A stretch of DNA of 46,941 nt, taken from NCBI RefSeq assembly GCF_002150685.1, contig NZ_MSSW01000076.1:1-46941 (forward strand), in the 5' to 3' direction. This DNA comes from Algoriphagus antarcticus (GTDB lineage: Bacteria; Bacteroidota; Bacteroidia; Cytophagales; Cyclobacteriaceae). Within the stretch, counting starts at the first letter, position 1; every line of letters starts with the position of its first letter. Positions 1-8,616 of this stretch are shown piece by piece. The position numbers and the translations under genes were made by a program. Under the pieces are notes generated by a model that was given only the letters and a program-made list of their open reading frames with translations, made no database searches and was not told the origin of the DNA.

Positions 1-79
1 GACTATTTAATTCTGGTTCAAATCTTCAGACTCAAACTGGTACTTGAGATTTGGACCATATTGAATTTTTCAGAAAAAA

Positions 80-427
80 TCACCCGAAGAAGCTACCATG
101 AGGATTTTTCATGATCAGATCCAGTGCCTTGTCTAGGGTATCAAATGAGCCAAATTCGTCGTATAGATGCCATTTTAGATTTCCGCGCATCCCATAGATT
201 TTCCATTCATTTGAACTTTTGGTGTATTTTATTTTGGCAAAAGGGTGAGTGCTTTTCTGTTCTGGTTTTCTCCAATCGGGGCGGATTTCATTCAAAAATA
301 TATCTTGACTTTGAATATTATAACCAAGGTCAACTTGATCTCGGATATCTTCCTTAGGTCTATTTTGCTCAAGCCAACGGGTCAATGAAGATTCTATAGT
401 GCGAAGGAGTATGGGAGGGAAGGCCAT
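80..427 (-). CDS. DUF3024 family small protein
   Basis: This is a 115-residue cytosolic-looking protein without a signal peptide or membrane segment. It has the layout of the DUF3024 family: an N-terminal helix, a central RPDWR motif, a strand-rich KIKYTKSSNEWKIYGMR segment, then KWHLYD and a C-terminal NPHGSFFG ending that is typical of the family. The length is also typical. No function is known for the family. The gene lies downstream of a decayed minus-strand peptidase gene and is separated from it by a hairpin terminator, so it is probably transcribed on its own. The ATG start at 427 is the only reasonable one. I am confident of the family and know nothing of the role. Confidence 0.85.
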   Translation of the reverse strand: MAFPPILLRTIESSLTRWLEQNRPKEDIRDQVDLGYNIQSQDIFLNEIRPDWRKPEQKSTHPFAKIKYTKSSNEWKIYGMRGNLKWHLYDEFGSFDTLDKALDLIMKNPHGSFFG

Positions 428-494
428 GGATGTTGATATTTTGAATAAAGGTAAGTGTGATATCTTTGAAAATAGTATGCAAATTTAAATCAAT

Positions 495-524
495 AAAGCC
501 TCAAATCTTACGAAATGAGGCTTT
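495..524 (-). terminator. Hairpin terminator, 9-bp perfect stem
   Basis: AAAGCCTCA at 495-503 pairs perfectly with TGAGGCTTT at 516-524 around a 12-base loop. A-rich and T-rich flanks make it usable on either strand. It sits downstream of the decayed minus-strand ImmA-like gene and just upstream of the DUF3024 start, so it most likely ended the former transcript. Confidence 0.65.
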
Positions 525-670
525 TGCTCCTCCTTGTCCCAGCCGACCGAAGGTGGGTAGGACTTGAACCAATCCCGTACGTAAAGGAGATCCAACATTT
601 TGACTTTGACAGTACTACTCTTCCCCATTTCCTTTTCCAGCTCCCTTTTCTTTTTTTCGAGGTCTTTCTT

Positions 671-1545
671 TTACTGAATCGTATCCTCCTGTTCTTTTCT
701 CATTCGACCATAAATGGCTCCACTCATTTTTCCTTTTCTGACCAGATAGGTAAAAATAGCAGTGAAGCTTAGATGTGTATTATCTGAAATGGCTTTGATC
801 CCATCGAAGGAGTAGCCATTGGATTGTCCAACCTCTGGTAGTTGATCCAACTTGATCATTTAATCCCCAGCCAAGAAAGCAAAGGCAAAAGTATAGCACC
901 ATGCTTCAATTTTAGAGGTAGCGCCTAGAACCAACTGATCGAAATAAATGGATTCTACTTCTTCCTGATTGAGGATGTAGTGTCCAAGTTCATGAGCCAG
1001 CGTAAAGATTTCCCATTTGAAATAATCTTGATTTCTTCTTAGTACTATGACATTAGGCTTTATAAAGAATCCATCAATGTTACTTTTTTGCTTTAAAGAA
1101 GGATGTCGATAAATTAAAATACCAGAATATTAGCCTCGGCTAATTTGCTGATAAGTGATTCTAGAAATTTTTTAGGGTCTTTGCGGTACTTAGGATAAAG
1201 TGCATTTACAACCTCATTGGCTACTGCCACCGAGGACTTGTTGGTCGAATAAATAGGTAAGCTTCGCTCCATTTTAATATCAGAGAGCTTTGCAAGTCCG
1301 GATAGCGAGATTTTCAGTTCTTCGAACTGGTTGGCAATCTTTATGGAGGCAAGATTTAGATCTGTTCCGAACTTTTCTTTCCTATAGAAGATGCTGGATT
1401 ACTTGCTTTGAATAGGTGCGCTTGGATCCAAATAATAAGACAATCCCTTGCTAAAGACTTTGTCAATAAATGATTCAGTTGAATTTCTTCCTGAAATACG
1501 GTTTCCCAAGTAACTCCAGATCATCTCATCTTGCTCCTTTAGCAT
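671..1545 (-). pseudogene. ImmA/IrrE-type metallopeptidase, decayed
   Basis: Reading the minus strand from an ATG at 1545 gives a protein with the ImmA/IrrE (DUF955) layout, but it is interrupted. There is an in-frame TAA at 1399-1401, a frameshift near 1115-1125, and another stop just after the zinc-binding region near 858. The pieces that remain are convincing: an N-terminal half with FYRKEKFGTDLNLAS, then NIDGFFIKPNVIVLRRNQ followed by the zinc motif in TLAHELGHYIL (HExxH) near 965-1015, then EAWCYTFAFAFLAG. The fragment read from 859 to 671 continues the C-terminal domain. Intact relatives cleave repressors or act as toxins beside XRE-type antitoxins. No partner is visible here. With three lesions it is very unlikely to make an active enzyme. 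Confidence 0.8.
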
Positions 1546-2098
1546 TCTCTTTTATAGCGTGATTTCTCTTCGTGGATTTGGACCATCCCATTTTGATTTT
1601 TTTGGGAATCTATGATGTAGTTGTAGGGCTATTGGGATTTGAGTCAGATTAAGCTAAGAACCTGTTTACGGAGATATATGGAATTCATGCAGCGAAGTAT
1701 CCAGTTTCCAGTTTGCCCAAGGGGAGAGGAATTGCAGCCACTTAGTAAAGCTTGTTTAGAAAGGCTTTTGGAGGAATTGGATTTTGTAAATAGGCTATAA
1801 TTGTGGTGAGGGTGCTTTTGTGGTCACCAGATTCTATCGGCTTTCCAGGGTGCCGATGGTTTGGGGTTTTATTTGGAATGAAATAAGCACAATAAAGAAG
1901 GTAGCAAGGAAGCGAAACATCATATAATTCTATTTATTAGGTGGGGAATTTGAGTTTTTTGTCGCCAATTCTTTGATTTTTACAAATCCTAAAGGCTTTT
2001 TTGGTTTATCGTTTCCTAATACTCCCAAAATAAGATGGCTACAGATATTTTTCAAAGTCAAATTTGATGCCTCAAGGGAATATGCTTACTAAATTGAT
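1546..2098. other. Intergenic stretch, no clear gene
   Basis: About 550 bases with no convincing gene. A 40-codon open frame on the plus strand (1678-1800), rich in Leu and Glu at its end, has no recognisable family and may be a gene remnant. The promoter of the beta-helix gene at 2099 must lie in the right half, but I could not find a good TAnnTTTG box. The region looks like debris of older genes. Confidence 0.4.
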
Positions 2099-4489
2099 AT
2101 GATGTCTAAAAAAATAAGTATTCCTCTTTTCCTGCTATTAACCATTTCTCTTTTTTGCCAGGCCCAAGACCGGAAGGAGTTTTACCTTTCCCCTAAAGGG
2201 TCTGACCAAAATTCTGGGACAGAAGGAGCACCTTTTGCCAGCATTGAAAAAGCGAAGGAGATGGTGAAATCCTACAAGAAGAGTAATCCGGACAAGGCTT
2301 TTACTTTGATCCTTTCAGAAGGCACTTATTACTTAGACCAACCTTTGGTTTTTTCTCCGGAGGAATCAGGGTCAAAAGATGCTCCTTATACGATCAGGGC
2401 TGCCCAAGGTGAAAAGGTGGTCATCAGCGGAGGGAGGTCATTAGATTTAAAATGGAAAAACTTTAACGAAGAAATTTTGGTGGCTAAAGTGCCAAAAGGG
2501 TTGGCCTTTTCGAGCCTTTTTGTAAATGGGGAAAAGCAAATAAGAGCCCGCTACCCAAATTTTCAAAGAGATGTCTATCCATTCAATGGGTATGCAGAAG
2601 ATGCGCTTTCTAAAGAAAGGATAAGAAGTTGGAAGCATCCCGAAGGAGGTTTTATTCATGCACTTCACACGGGAAGATGGGGTGGAATGCATTATGAAAT
2701 TACCGGAAAAATAGGAAAAGACAGTTTAGCCTATAAAGGTGGCTGGCAAAATAACCGAGCAAGTGCTATTCATCCTACTATGCGTTTTGTTGAGAATATT
2801 TTTGAAGAGCTGGATAGTCCAAAAGAGTGGTATTTGGACAAAGAAGCAGGATTGCTTTACTATTTTCTTGAGGAAGGATTGAACAAAGCGGGAATCGAGA
2901 AAGTGGAGGTGGATGTATTGGAAAATTTGATAACTCTTCAGGGAGAACTTTCAAAACCTGTGCACCATATTTTTTTTCAGGGGATCACCTTTACTCAGAC
3001 AGCTCCAACCTTTATGAAAACTGAAGAAAAGCTGATGCGGAGTGATTGGACGATTTATAGGAGTGGAGCAGTTATGATGGATGGGACGGAGAATTGTACG
3101 ATTGAAAATAGCGTGTTTTCAGCTTTGGGAGGAAATGCCATTTTTATCAGTAACTACAATAGAAATGTAAGTATCAAGGATAATCTGATCGAGGATATCG
3201 GAGCCAGTGCAATTAGTTTGGTGGGAGATCCAGACGCTGTACGTTCTGCTACTTTTAATTATTATGAATTTGTAGAGGAAGAGGATATCGATACTATTCC
3301 TGGCCCAAAATCACTCAATTACCCTTCTAATTCGCTTATAGCAGGAAATCTGATTCGCAATATTGGCCAGATAGAAAAGCAAGTGGCGGGAGTTCAGATT
3401 CAGATGGCGATGGATTTACATGTAGTTCATAATACTATTTACAATGTGCCGAGGTCAGGAATAAATATAGGCGATGGTGCTTGGGGAGGTCACATTATTG
3501 AATACAATGATGTGTTCAATACGGTGATGGAGACGGGCGATCATGGCGCATTTAACTCCTGGGGCAGGGATAGATTTTGGCATCCAAACAGAGGCGTGAT
3601 GAACGCCTTGGTAGAAAGGCATCCCGATTGGATCAAATTGGATGCGATCAAGACCACTATAATTCGAAACAATAGATTTCAATGTGACCATGGATGGGAT
3701 ATAGACCTTGATGATGGTTCCAGCAATTATGAGATTTATAATAACCTGTGCTTGAGTGGTGGAATAAAACTGAGGGAAGGTTTTTACAGAACGGTTTATA
3801 ATAACATCACTGTGAATAATGGCTTCCATCCACATGTTTGGTTTCAGAATAGCCATGATGTTTTTACAAGAAATATCGTCATGACTTCTCACAAGCAAAT
3901 CCAAGTCAATTATTGGGGAGACAAGGTTGATGAGAACTTTTTTACTGCCGAAGCGGATTTAAATCAATCAAAAGGTTTTGGAGTGGAGGCGAACGGAGAA
4001 TTTGGAAATCCTGAATTCATTAATCCTGATGAAGGTGATTTTCGTGTGAATGAGGATTCCCCTGCAATCAATTCAGTTGGGTTTGTGAATTTCAGTGTGA
4101 GCGATTTTGGAGTCCTTTCTCCCAAATTAAAAACTCTTGCTGAGGAGCCAGAAATCCCTTTCCTTCTTTTGGAAAGATCTGAGAAATCCGATGAGATTTA
4201 TGTATGGCATGGGTTTAAAGTAAAGAATATGGAAACGCTTGGAGAGCAGTCTGCGGCAGGCTTAGATGAAATTTCAGGAGTTTTGATTTTGAATGTTCCC
4301 GGGGGATATGATGCTTCTTCGTCAAAATCTTTAAAAAGTGGGGATGTTATTCTTGGTTGTTGGGAGGATAAGGTGGAAGATTACTTGTCATTAAGGAAGG
4401 CGGAAAAAGGGAATATTTGGAAAGGTAGAATCGAGCTGAAGGTTTGGAGAAATCAAGAGTTGATCTCGATAGTCATGGAGGGGAAATAA
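2099..4489 (+). CDS. Secreted beta-helix glycosidase, GH141-like, with PDZ-like tail
   Basis: A 796-residue exported protein. The signal peptide covers about residues 1-23 and ends in CQAQ. The mature N-terminus (FYLSPKGSDQNSGTEGAPF) is the usual opening of large right-handed beta-helix enzymes. The central part, about residues 290-620, has repeated parallel-helix turns rich in Asn (for example NAIFISNYNRNVSI and YEIYNNLC). The N-terminal region with GGWQNNR and the FVENIFEELDSPKEWYLD stretch resembles GH141, whose known members include an alpha-L-fucosidase and a xylanase. The last 100 residues (from about 695) look like a PDZ-type domain (WHGFKVKN, then GGYDASSSKSLKSGDVILG). Plausible role: removing a side-chain sugar from the locus substrate in the periplasm. 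The family is likely, the substrate a guess. Two ATGs are adjacent at 2099 and 2102. Confidence 0.75.
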   Translation: MMSKKISIPLFLLLTISLFCQAQDRKEFYLSPKGSDQNSGTEGAPFASIEKAKEMVKSYKKSNPDKAFTLILSEGTYYLDQPLVFSPEESGSKDAPYTIRAAQGEKVVISGGRSLDLKWKNFNEEILVAKVPKGLAFSSLFVNGEKQIRARYPNFQRDVYPFNGYAEDALSKERIRSWKHPEGGFIHALHTGRWGGMHYEITGKIGKDSLAYKGGWQNNRASAIHPTMRFVENIFEELDSPKEWYLDKEAGLLYYFLEEGLNKAGIEKVEVDVLENLITLQGELSKPVHHIFFQGITFTQTAPTFMKTEEKLMRSDWTIYRSGAVMMDGTENCTIENSVFSALGGNAIFISNYNRNVSIKDNLIEDIGASAISLVGDPDAVRSATFNYYEFVEEEDIDTIPGPKSLNYPSNSLIAGNLIRNIGQIEKQVAGVQIQMAMDLHVVHNTIYNVPRSGINIGDGAWGGHIIEYNDVFNTVMETGDHGAFNSWGRDRFWHPNRGVMNALVERHPDWIKLDAIKTTIIRNNRFQCDHGWDIDLDDGSSNYEIYNNLCLSGGIKLREGFYRTVYNNITVNNGFHPHVWFQNSHDVFTRNIVMTSHKQIQVNYWGDKVDENFFTAEADLNQSKGFGVEANGEFGNPEFINPDEGDFRVNEDSPAINSVGFVNFSVSDFGVLSPKLKTLAEEPEIPFLLLERSEKSDEIYVWHGFKVKNMETLGEQSAAGLDEISGVLILNVPGGYDASSSKSLKSGDVILGCWEDKVEDYLSLRKAEKGNIWKGRIELKVWRNQELISIVMEGK

Positions 4490-4545
4490 TCTTGGAAATT
4501 GGTCAATTGTTAGGGCCAGTTTTCTTTCATCGAAGATAAAACAAG

Positions 4546-4575
4546 AAATCCTCAAATCGTAAGATCTGAGGATTT
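4546..4575. terminator. Bidirectional hairpin terminator between convergent genes
   Basis: AAATCCTCA at 4546-4554 pairs with TGAGGATTT at 4567-4575 around a 12-base loop. It lies 57 bases after the beta-helix gene stop and 9 bases after the end of the minus-strand remnant, so it can serve both. Its stem closely resembles the hairpin at 495-524 (AAAGCCTCA/TGAGGCTTT), with a related loop. Confidence 0.6.
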
Positions 4576-4583
4576 TGAATTTC

Positions 4584-5020
4584 TTAATTAGTTACTAGCT
4601 CTTCCGCAAAAATAAATCCTTTCTGTACGTTTGGCGCAACCACCTTTATGTATGTACCGGGCTTGTTTTCCTTCGAGTGATCCTGTGAATTCTTTGAACA
4701 CCCTCTTATTTTTCAACCGGTATAATATTTTCGATTCAAAGTATAGTTTCAATTTTTTTTTATTAGCTGAAATAGAAACTTCCAGTTAGCCAGACATAAA
4801 TACGCCTGGGCAAGCCACTTGCATAAAGGTTGCTGAGATGGAATTCAGGATAGTTTCCTTTCCCATATCCAAGGTCACATCAAGATCATTTGTGAAGCCT
4901 TGCCATCTACCGTCATTGTAGGAATCACAACCTCTGTAGCCATCATCAATCTATCCCAATCAGCAGCTGGAAAGAAGGTGTTATATGGTTTTTGATACTG
5001 CAATGGCTGGGAAATCGACT
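4584..5020 (-). pseudogene. C-terminal remnant of a GH20-like beta-hexosaminidase
   Basis: The minus strand encodes pieces of the beta-sandwich (F5/8-type) domain that ends many Bacteroidota GH20 beta-N-acetylhexosaminidases. Visible parts are PYNTFFPAAD, then CDSYNDGRWQGFTNDLDVTL, DMGKETILNSISATFMQVAC and, at the end, KVVAPNVQKGFIFAEELVTN. These lie in different frames and there is at least one internal stop. One lesion can be read directly: in the ARYIKVV segment a 4-base unit CATA is duplicated (TACATACATAAAG), which shifts the frame. No catalytic domain remains. It is a dead gene end. GH20 is the best guess, but other glycosidases carry related C-terminal domains. Confidence 0.6.
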
Positions 5021-5141
5021 AATTAAATGTAATGGGTTAATGGCGCCAATCATAAAGCAAGGTGTTTTTCATTCCGTAAAACTAATTTTCAGGCAGTGTT
5101 TAATGGTCAAACCTTCAAAAAAAGATACATTAATGGGGTAA

Positions 5142-5177
5142 CAATGGGAAAAGGCTGTTAACCCATTGCCTTTTTTT
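5142..5177 (+). terminator. Hairpin with T-tract, diverged copy of the 11411 terminator
   Basis: CAATGGG (5142-5148) pairs with CCCATTG (5162-5168), followed by CC and seven T residues (5171-5177). The surrounding bases align with the terminator before susC at 11411, but the stem has been rebuilt from different bases. It marks the upstream edge of the lost SusC/SusD unit. Confidence 0.55.
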
Positions 5178-5249
5178 AAAAGCCTTAAGAATGGGAAATC
5201 CAGCTTGGAGAGCGCATATGTAATATTGGCAAAGTTAACATACTATACA

Positions 5250-5319
5250 TTTTGGTTAGAATATTGGATGCTTAATCCTAAGCATTATGATAATCTTGTA
5301 TTATCTTAATTTAACCAAA
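5250..5319 (+). promoter_or_regulatory. Leader of the lost SusC copy with inverted TTTGGTTA element
   Basis: The stretch from about 5176 to 5324 aligns closely with the leader of the intact susC gene (about 11436-11583). It keeps TTTTGGTTA at 5250-5258 and its inverse TAACCAAA at 5312-5319, five bases before the start codon. It probably still drives transcription, but only of a chimeric remnant. Confidence 0.5.
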
Positions 5320-5323
5320 TTTT

Positions 5324-5883
5324 ATGAATGCAATTTATGCTGGAATCACTCAAAAGGGTAAAAGGTTTAAACCAAAAATTATTCCTTTCATAGGAGAAAC
5401 TTTGGCTATGATGACCGGGGATTCTCGCCCTTTATGAATGCAGCTCAGGTATGGTTTATTAAAGCTGAAGCTTTCGAAAGGGGATTGGCATCGGGCGATC
5501 CAAGAGTGGCTTACGAAAGAGCTATAGTAATATCAATGCTCGATAATGCTATAGCTCAGGCCGATATCGACGCTTATTTGCAGGGTACTGAAGTAGCTTG
5601 GGATTCCGGAACTAAGGCAAACCTGGAAAAGATCAGGTTGCAAAATTGGATCAGCTTGTTCAAACAAAGTGTGGAAGCTTGGTCAGAGGTAAGAAGAACT
5701 GATGTGCCTGCATTGGTCAATATCTACAATGACTACGCCAGCAACCACAACCGTCCTCCATTTCGAATGGCCTATCCTGCTAATGAAATAGCCTTTAACG
5801 AAAGTTTTTCTACCAATGTGGTTCAGATAGATATCTTCTATGGTGATCAAATATGGTGTGATACTAGAGAGGGTGTATATTAG
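5324..5883 (+). pseudogene. SusC start joined to SusD end by deletion
   Basis: The first ~85 bases encode the start of a SusC-like protein: MNAIYAGITQKGKRFKPKII lines up with MKAIVTSITKKDERVKQKII of the intact SusC at 11583. At about 5408-5412 the similarity stops and the sequence enters, in another frame, the C-terminal third of a SusD/RagB-like lipoprotein (YDDRGFSPFMNAAQVWF, then a helical region through WSEVRRTDVPAL to NEIAFNESF near the end at 5883). The SusC frame ends at a TGA overlapping ATGAATGCA at 5434. A SusC-SusD pair normally needs about 5 kb, so more than 4 kb is missing. Neither piece can form a transporter. The residual open frame from 5434 (149 codons) lacks a signal peptide. 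Confidence 0.85.
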
Positions 5884-5975
5884 AATTTCAATGCCATCGG
5901 GAGGTTGCTTCCGTTGGTGATTTTCTCCTTAAATGATTGTTATATTCTCAGACTAATTTCACACAAACCATACTT

Positions 5976-7706
5976 ATGCTGACTCGCTACTCCGTTTCCT
6001 TTGTGATCTTCTTACTTGTTGGATTTATAGCCACGGAATTTAATTTCACCAAAAAAAGTAATTCTGAAGTATCCGAAAGTATTACAGAGAACAGCAATGG
6101 ACTCCATGGGTACATTGGATATAGCACTCTGAAAAGGCCTGAAGGCTTTGGTGCCGGAATAGGTTTTTACACTGCAGTTTGGCCTTTAGTGGAGCAGCCT
6201 TTGGCAGGATTTCAGATTGGGCTTCCGGGTAATTGGATCACACCTGACAATCCTACCAACAAAGACATTCCCTGCTGTCCAGAAGGTACTATAGCTAGGA
6301 CGTGGGCACCTAGAGGGCCGACTTGGTCGAGCGTCTTTCAGACTCAGGAAGGCGGACTGGGATATTGGAGAGGAAACAGGTACCATTATGGCTCTCCAAA
6401 ATTCAGCATGAATGGTGTCCCAGATTGTTATAATTCAGAAATAGCTTCTGCCGGATGGCCTTTTTTTTATAGAGCAGAAGCATTGCCTGATGATCAAATG
6501 GGAATAGCCCAGCTGAGCAACAGAATTGTGGTGCCACCTGACGGAATTACCTTTGAAGGAGATCTAGAAGGCAGGTTTTTGGGGTACACCCACATGATGC
6601 TGCCGCTAACTGAGGCCAGGCCGGGTCCTGCGCCTACGGGTAACCAAAGCTGGACGCTTTTTTTGAACTCAGATAACTTTAAAGGACCTGTGGCTTTTTA
6701 TATTCCTGAAATGTGGAGCAGACTTTCAAAAGAATATAAAGCAATAGAAGGAATGGGGCTTGATGCCCGGGAAGGAACCATGGGGGGTGGTGGAGCAATG
6801 GAAATCAATACAGTGCCTTCTTTTGAAATGAAAGACAATAACGGGGACTTGTATATCAAAATTCCACAGCTCCAATTTCCTGTAAATGAGCAAGGCCAAT
6901 CTGTGCTGGTTCAAGATGTAACCTATTACTCAAAAGATGCGCTGTTTAATTATCTTTTGGAATGGAAAAAGGGAGGTAAAGCTTATTCTGGAAAATTTGA
7001 TGAAACACATGCTTGGAAACCGGATTTAACCCCAAGAGCAATTTCTTTAGATCAAGGAGCCAGCTTAAACAACGGAGGAAAAAAATTAACTGGTCTGGAA
7101 AGCATCCTCCAAACTATCACCACTGATACCAATGCATTTGGTCTGCAGTGGCAGGAAAATGCAATTTCTAAACCGGGTCTTTTCCCTCAATATTACAAAC
7201 AAGTGGGTGATACTAGGGTAGCAATAAGCCCGGAAAATGTCCCCGAATCTCTGCGAAAAATGGAATTTGCTAAAGCTGGATCAGAAAGTCATTACATCAA
7301 TTGGAGAGATGGTAATGAGATAGTGGAAGGAAATTTCATCATCGACAAAAGCCTGCCTTACTCCACTCCAACTACCGGTGCTTGGGAAAACCCTGGTCCC
7401 GCTTCCCAATCCTACTCTGTGCTGTTAAAAGACGGGTCAACGGTCACTTATAAATGGTATAGATTTATTGATCAGCCTTCTTTTCAACAATTTGGCTGGA
7501 GTCAGAAAGAAAAAGATACGCTTCAGAAATTTGTCGAGCAAATCCACAGAAACTGGACCATCGACCAAGAATACATGGCGCCTCCCAGTACCGGAAAGCT
7601 GGTTGCCATTGATCCGGTTTTGATTGTTAGCCCACCTGTGGGAATGGAAATTGGATTCGTACCCATAGTCATCAGGCAGGAGAAAATCATGATTTCATCT
7701 AGATAA
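5976..7706 (+). CDS. Secreted protein of unknown function
   Basis: About 576 residues from the ATG at 5976, which directly precedes a hydrophobic export segment (MLTRYSVSFVIFLLVGFIA). An upstream ATG-less extension to 5937 is open but less likely. I do not recognise the family. The mature part is rich in Gly, Pro and aromatic residues (GYIGYSTLKRPEGFGAGIGF; a CC pair in DIPCCPEG; a Gly run in EGTMGGGGAM) and has no repeats or membrane segments after the signal. It reads as one or two extracellular beta-rich domains. It lies between the SusD remnant and a truncated sulfatase, on the same strand, so it probably belonged to the same polysaccharide locus. It could be a substrate-binding or carbohydrate-active protein, but nothing in the sequence proves this. 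Confidence 0.7.
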   Translation: MLTRYSVSFVIFLLVGFIATEFNFTKKSNSEVSESITENSNGLHGYIGYSTLKRPEGFGAGIGFYTAVWPLVEQPLAGFQIGLPGNWITPDNPTNKDIPCCPEGTIARTWAPRGPTWSSVFQTQEGGLGYWRGNRYHYGSPKFSMNGVPDCYNSEIASAGWPFFYRAEALPDDQMGIAQLSNRIVVPPDGITFEGDLEGRFLGYTHMMLPLTEARPGPAPTGNQSWTLFLNSDNFKGPVAFYIPEMWSRLSKEYKAIEGMGLDAREGTMGGGGAMEINTVPSFEMKDNNGDLYIKIPQLQFPVNEQGQSVLVQDVTYYSKDALFNYLLEWKKGGKAYSGKFDETHAWKPDLTPRAISLDQGASLNNGGKKLTGLESILQTITTDTNAFGLQWQENAISKPGLFPQYYKQVGDTRVAISPENVPESLRKMEFAKAGSESHYINWRDGNEIVEGNFIIDKSLPYSTPTTGAWENPGPASQSYSVLLKDGSTVTYKWYRFIDQPSFQQFGWSQKEKDTLQKFVEQIHRNWTIDQEYMAPPSTGKLVAIDPVLIVSPPVGMEIGFVPIVIRQEKIMISSR

Positions 7707-7889
7707 TACATCAGTTAATTATTGAAATTGATTCACTGACTTTTAGAGAGAAACAGAAGTCTGAAAAAGATCTTGAAGTTGCATTATCACCACCTTAAAA
7801 ATTCACTTTTAACTACTCGCTTACTCAATAAGAATTCCATAAAAATGAATATTGAGTTTGCGAGTATCTTATATTTTACGAAAAAGCTG

Positions 7890-8573
7890 ATGGATTTATT
7901 GAAAAACTTCTTCTCTATTAATTCTAGACAACTTTCATTTTTATCTATCAATATGGTAATGTTCTTAATAGTAATTCTATTCAATTATCCCTACCCTATT
8001 GCCCAAAAAGAAGACGGAAATGTACCAAGACCAAATGTCATTATTTTTCTGACAGATGATTTGGGTTATGGGGATCTCGCCAGTTATGGCAATCCCATTA
8101 TAAAAACTCCAAATTTGGATCAGTTTGCTTTAGAAGGGGTTCGGATGACGGGCATGCATTCAGACGGTACAGTTTGTTCGCTTTCCCGGGCTTCCATCCA
8201 CACGGGAAGAAATGCCTACGGCAATGGTTTTTACTCCATTGCAGGAATTTTTGGCACTACTCTACACAAGGATGAAATAACTCTACCCCAACTGCTGAAA
8301 GAAGTTGGTTATGAAACAGTTTTTTTTGGAAAGTGGCATTTGTCCCGTTTGGAATCACCGGCAGAGGTTTCAGTCAATGAAATGGGCTTTGATTATTCTT
8401 TGGCTACTTCCGTCAATGCATTCAATACCGGGCCTAAAAACCCGGACAAATTCATTCGAAATGGTCAGCCTGTAGGAACTTTGGAGGGATGGTATGTGGA
8501 TATCGTTTCAAATGAAGCTGCATACTGGATCGCTACAAAAAGGGATGATGAGAAACCCTTTTTTTACTCATAA
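7890..8573 (+). pseudogene. S1 sulfatase, truncated after the N-terminal half
   Basis: The protein has a signal anchor (around MVMFLIVILFNYPYPIAQ), then the S1 sulfatase metal motif in NVIIFLTDDLGYGDLASYG and the GKWHLS motif. It stops at KPFFYS where the family continues for over 200 residues, including the second metal-binding DNG/DHG segment. The formylglycine motif is also damaged: it reads CSLSR (Cys codon 8175-8177) where C-x-P/A-x-R is needed, with Leu at 8181-8183. The start is uncertain: ATGs at 7845, 7890 and 7953 are all possible, and 7890 gives a positively charged n-region. With no C-terminal half it cannot be active. The next gene begins 43 bases later. Confidence 0.8.
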
Positions 8574-8616
8574 ATTAATAATTTAAAGCTTACCATCAAT
8601 CTCACCCAACCTCTCT

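Noticed and set aside
560..600. A minus-strand string GGTTCAAGTCCTACCCACC resembling the T-arm of a tRNA
   Set aside because: No anticodon arm or acceptor stem of a tRNA can be built around it, so it is at most a tRNA fragment or chance.
1678..1800. A 40-codon plus-strand open frame
   Set aside because: Too short, without homology that I recognise; mentioned only as possible debris.
3455..3904. A 149-codon open frame on the minus strand inside the beta-helix gene
   Set aside because: It lies fully opposite a well-supported gene, has no known motif and no signal for expression.
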